A stretch of DNA of 64,000 bases from Lachnoclostridium sp. UBA903 (GTDB lineage: Bacteria > Bacillota > Clostridia > Lachnospirales > Lachnospiraceae). The notes under the pieces are model-generated. The model searched no databases and had not been told where the DNA came from. It saw only the letters and a program-made list of their open reading frames with translations. Where the stretch lies: the NCBI GenBank assembly GCA_002294045.1, contig DBEP01000027.1, positions 1-64,000 on the forward strand. The letters run 5' to 3'. This document shows positions 63,076 to 64,000 of the stretch, piece by piece; the first letter of the stretch is position 1, and every line of letters begins with the position of its first letter. The position numbers were made by a program, and so were the translations under genes.

Positions 63076-64000
63076 ATGAAAAGAAAAATGCTTAGTATTA
63101 TTTTAACAGCTGCAATGGCTGCAGTATTGGTAACGGGGTGTGGGAATACAAATTCAGGTTCCGGGGATGTATCAAATGGGACTCAGACAAATTCGGAAAC
63201 ACAAGGCAATGAAGGTTCTGCTGAAAATGAAAGTCCGGCAGTTTCCACCGATGGGGTTTCCATCTCCCTGCTGAACACAAAAAGTGAAATACAGACACAA
63301 TTTGAGGAAATGGCAGAAGCCTATAAAGAACAAACAGGGGTATCCATTGAGGTATATGTAACCACCGGAGATTCGCCGGCTGAAGACATAGCAAAAAGAT
63401 ATGCTTCCGGTGAAGCTCCCACCTTATTTATGGGAGATCCTCAGGACATCCTGGATATTGCCGGTGAAAAAGCAATTGATTTATCCGCTGAAAGCTGGGT
63501 GGAGAACGGAGGAAAACAGTATGGTATTTCAATTGGTGATAAATTATACAGTTTTCCTTTCTGTATTGAAGCCAGGGGCCTGATTTATAATAAGACGGCC
63601 ATTGAAAAAGTGACCGGTCAGGAATTCAATCCGGAGATTATTACCTCCATGGATGATTTAAAAATGTTGCTGGATAAGCTGGTTGCCGGCGGTATGGAAA
63701 CTCCTGTTGCAATCAATAAAGAAGACTGGAGCCTTGCAGGCCATTATCTGACCCAGGTTTATGAAGAACAGGACGGTACGGCGGCAACCGCAATCAGTTT
63801 TACAGAGGGGCTTAAAGCAGGAACGGAAGATTTATCCCAAAACGCCAGATTTAATTCCTTAATGGATACTTTTGATTTACTAACGAAATATAACATAAAT
63901 AGAAATGACCCGCTGGCAGCAGATTATGATTTAAATGCGGTAAACCTGGCGGAAGGTGATATTGCCTTCTGGTTTAACGGAAACTGGGCGTATGAAAATA
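63076..64000 (+). CDS. ABC importer substrate-binding lipoprotein (cut by window edge)
   Basis: The first 308 codons of a MalE/UgpB-type lipoprotein. The signal peptide ends in LVTGC (Cys at about residue 20), with a Ser/Asn/Gly/Glu linker. The binding-protein fold follows (QTQFEEMAEAYKEQTGVSIE; YKEQTG; LIYNKTAIEKVTGQEF; GDIAFWFNGNWAYEN). AAGGAG lies seven bases before the ATG. It should be the first gene of a sixth importer operon, controlled by the LacI-type operators upstream. Confidence 0.9.
   Translation, partial: MKRKMLSIILTAAMAAVLVTGCGNTNSGSGDVSNGTQTNSETQGNEGSAENESPAVSTDGVSISLLNTKSEIQTQFEEMAEAYKEQTGVSIEVYVTTGDSPAEDIAKRYASGEAPTLFMGDPQDILDIAGEKAIDLSAESWVENGGKQYGISIGDKLYSFPFCIEARGLIYNKTAIEKVTGQEFNPEIITSMDDLKMLLDKLVAGGMETPVAINKEDWSLAGHYLTQVYEEQDGTAATAISFTEGLKAGTEDLSQNARFNSLMDTFDLLTKYNINRNDPLAADYDLNAVNLAEGDIAFWFNGNWAYEN

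Overview
The window looks like the chromosome of a low-to-mid GC anaerobic Firmicute, most likely a Lachnospiraceae-type gut or plant-fibre Clostridium. The reasons are strong GGAGG ribosome-binding sites, TTGACA/TATAAT promoters with 17-base spacers, many CUT1 ABC importers without their own ATPase, YesS/YesM/YesN-like regulators, and a catabolic set matching the Bacillus subtilis yes/yte/yet rhamnogalacturonan genes. No rRNA, tRNA, CRISPR array, phage gene or plasmid gene was seen. The only mobile-element gene is the start of an IS1182-like transposase running off the left edge.

Layout. 1-2,040: transposase remnant, two near-identical copies of a 32-base IS-end or hairpin repeat, and between them a self-regulated TetR regulator plus alpha/beta-hydrolase operon. 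2,069-5,401 (minus strand): a TetR, membrane protein and flavodoxin operon, then a TetR and short-chain dehydrogenase operon, each with a palindromic operator overlapping a near-consensus promoter. 5,580-46,629: a pectin (rhamnogalacturonan I) utilisation island of about 41 kb. It holds four complete CUT1 substrate-binding/permease sets, three membrane-anchored AraC regulators of YesS/YtdP type, a cytosolic and a secreted PL11 rhamnogalacturonan lyase, a PL26/YetA-like exo-lyase, a GH105 unsaturated rhamnogalacturonyl hydrolase, a GH2 enzyme, a YesU-like DUF1961 protein, and an unusual membrane pair (NHL-TPR-Yip1 and DUF5696). 47,151-50,248: soluble AraC and TetR regulators and a radical SAM/SPASM protein. 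50,435-59,533: a secreted PL3 pectate lyase, a YesM/YesN two-component system, a fifth importer and an N-acetylneuraminate-lyase-like aldolase. 59,605-61,063: an Erm-type 23S rRNA methyltransferase behind a long leader that encodes a 13-residue peptide with a macrolide-stalling (+X+) motif and contains terminators. 61,197-64,000: a diguanylate cyclase, a small XRE regulator, and the beginning of a sixth sugar importer behind a promoter with LacI-type operators.

How the genes fit together (inference from families). Secreted PL11 and PL3 would cut the pectin backbone outside the cell. Binding lipoproteins and permeases would import unsaturated oligosaccharides, with energy from a shared ATPase encoded elsewhere. 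Cytosolic PL11, PL26, GH105 and GH2 would finish the degradation. The membrane AraC proteins and the YesM/YesN pair would sense the oligosaccharides outside.

The non-coding sequence is unusually rich. A structured element of about 130 bases appears three times (7,967; 40,611; 60,064). Each copy starts in the U-tract of a terminator, and compensatory base changes preserve its first stem; one copy lies in the erm leader. There is also a terminal-inverted-repeat element of 175 bases at 46,808, a repeat of about 41 bases in 3.5 copies starting at a stop codon (40,401), a shared terminator hairpin (12,067 and 51,437), and stem-loops at three junctions inside importer operons.
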